7,148 bases of DNA from contig DJRM01000008.1 in the NCBI GenBank assembly GCA_002440085.1, forward strand, positions 2,130 through 9,277, written 5' to 3'. A model generated the notes under the pieces. The model did not search any database. It saw only the letters and a program-made list of their open reading frames with translations, and was not told the DNA's origin. Every line of letters begins with the position of its first letter. Position 1 is the stretch's first letter. Origin of the DNA: Bacteroidales bacterium UBA6360. Its GTDB lineage: Bacteria; Bacteroidota; Bacteroidia; Bacteroidales; UBA932. Shown here piece after piece: positions 6,982 to 7,148 of the stretch. A program made the translations under genes and the position numbers.

Positions 6982-7103
6982 CGTGGCGAAGAATAAGCGG
7001 ATTGCTGCGTTACTCGTCTTGATAAAATCCTCACAACCATAAGGTTGCTGCGGTTTTATCTTCAACGAGTGCCTTGCACTCCATCTTCTTCTTCATCCAC
7101 GTC
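6980..7103. repeat. Long structured intergenic element, copy 2
   Basis: Same plan as 5286-5400. Helices: GACGTGG 6980-6986 with CCACGTC 7097-7103, then a broken helix using AAGAATAAG-side bases with the TTCTTC run (about 6988-7002 with 7079-7095); TGC 7003-7005 with GCA 7076-7078; an internal loop TGCGTT / GCCTT; ACTCGT 7012-7017 with ACGAGT 7065-7070; GATAAAA 7021-7027 with TTTTATC 7054-7060; a bulged T; CC with GG; TCA / CTGC; and the apical CAACC-ATAA-GGTTG hairpin. The core 7025-7056 differs from copy 1 at one base (C to G at 7050). The variable helices differ from copy 1 on both arms together. The outer arm includes the last two bases of the FAH-like gene's stop codon. No gene was found within it. 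Confidence 0.85.
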
Positions 7104-7130
7104 TCCAAGTTTTCAAAGAAGTGTGAATTT

Positions 7131-7148
7131 ATGAAACCTTCAAAAAAT
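7131..7148 (+). other. Possible start of a further gene, cut by the window edge
   Basis: An ATG at 7131 opens a frame (MKPSKN) that runs off the end of the window, 28 bp past the second structured element and after an A/T-rich leader. Six codons are too few to say whether it is a gene. In related genomes coaBC and recN often follow the dnaN-exonuclease pair, but nothing here resembles the coaBC N-terminus. Confidence 0.2.

Noticed and set aside
5329..7056. CRISPR array or integron attC array based on the repeated 32-nt core
   Set aside because: Only two copies, about 1.7 kb apart with two complete genes between, no regular spacers, no cas gene or integrase in the window, and the conserved part is the hairpin tip rather than recombination boxes.

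Overview
The window looks like chromosomal DNA of a member of the Bacteroidota, probably Bacteroidales with moderately high GC (mid-50s percent by eye, so more like Alistipes or Rikenellaceae than Bacteroides). Four things point there. The primary sigma factor is the short 286-residue type without region 1.1. The gene order htrA-rpoD is familiar from this phylum. Start codons sit in A/T-rich leaders with no Shine-Dalgarno sequence. A perfect Bacteroidetes-type -7 box (TAnnTTTG) lies upstream of dnaN.

Layout: on the minus strand, reading leftward from about 3909, are an HtrA/DegS-like membrane-anchored protease, then rpoD 9 bp later, then argS about 96 bp further on, with a convincing rho-independent terminator (14-bp stem plus T-rich tail) between rpoD and argS. 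A 255-bp divergent control region separates these from the plus-strand genes: dnaN (sliding clamp), a DEDDh 3'-5' exonuclease with an ExoX-type C-terminal domain, and, 4 bp after it, a 209-residue protein that resembles a fumarylacetoacetate-hydrolase (FAH) fold which has lost its metal ligands. The five main genes are ordinary core genes, intact and full length.

The least ordinary signal is a pair of long, structured intergenic elements (about 5286-5400 after dnaN and 6980-7103 after the FAH-like gene). They share a 32-nt core (31/32 identical) and two short conserved blocks (TGCTkCGTT and GCCTTGCA). The helices between and outside these blocks differ in sequence in the two copies but remain self-complementary. 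That is covariation, expected of a conserved fold (RNA or single-stranded DNA) and not of plain copy-and-paste repeats. Both begin at the stop codon of the preceding gene. I do not recognise the family.

Functionally, the left half combines envelope protein quality control, housekeeping transcription initiation and arginine tRNA charging. The right half combines the replication clamp with an exonuclease that may serve repair or proofreading. No mobile-element gene, CRISPR array, tRNA or rRNA was seen.
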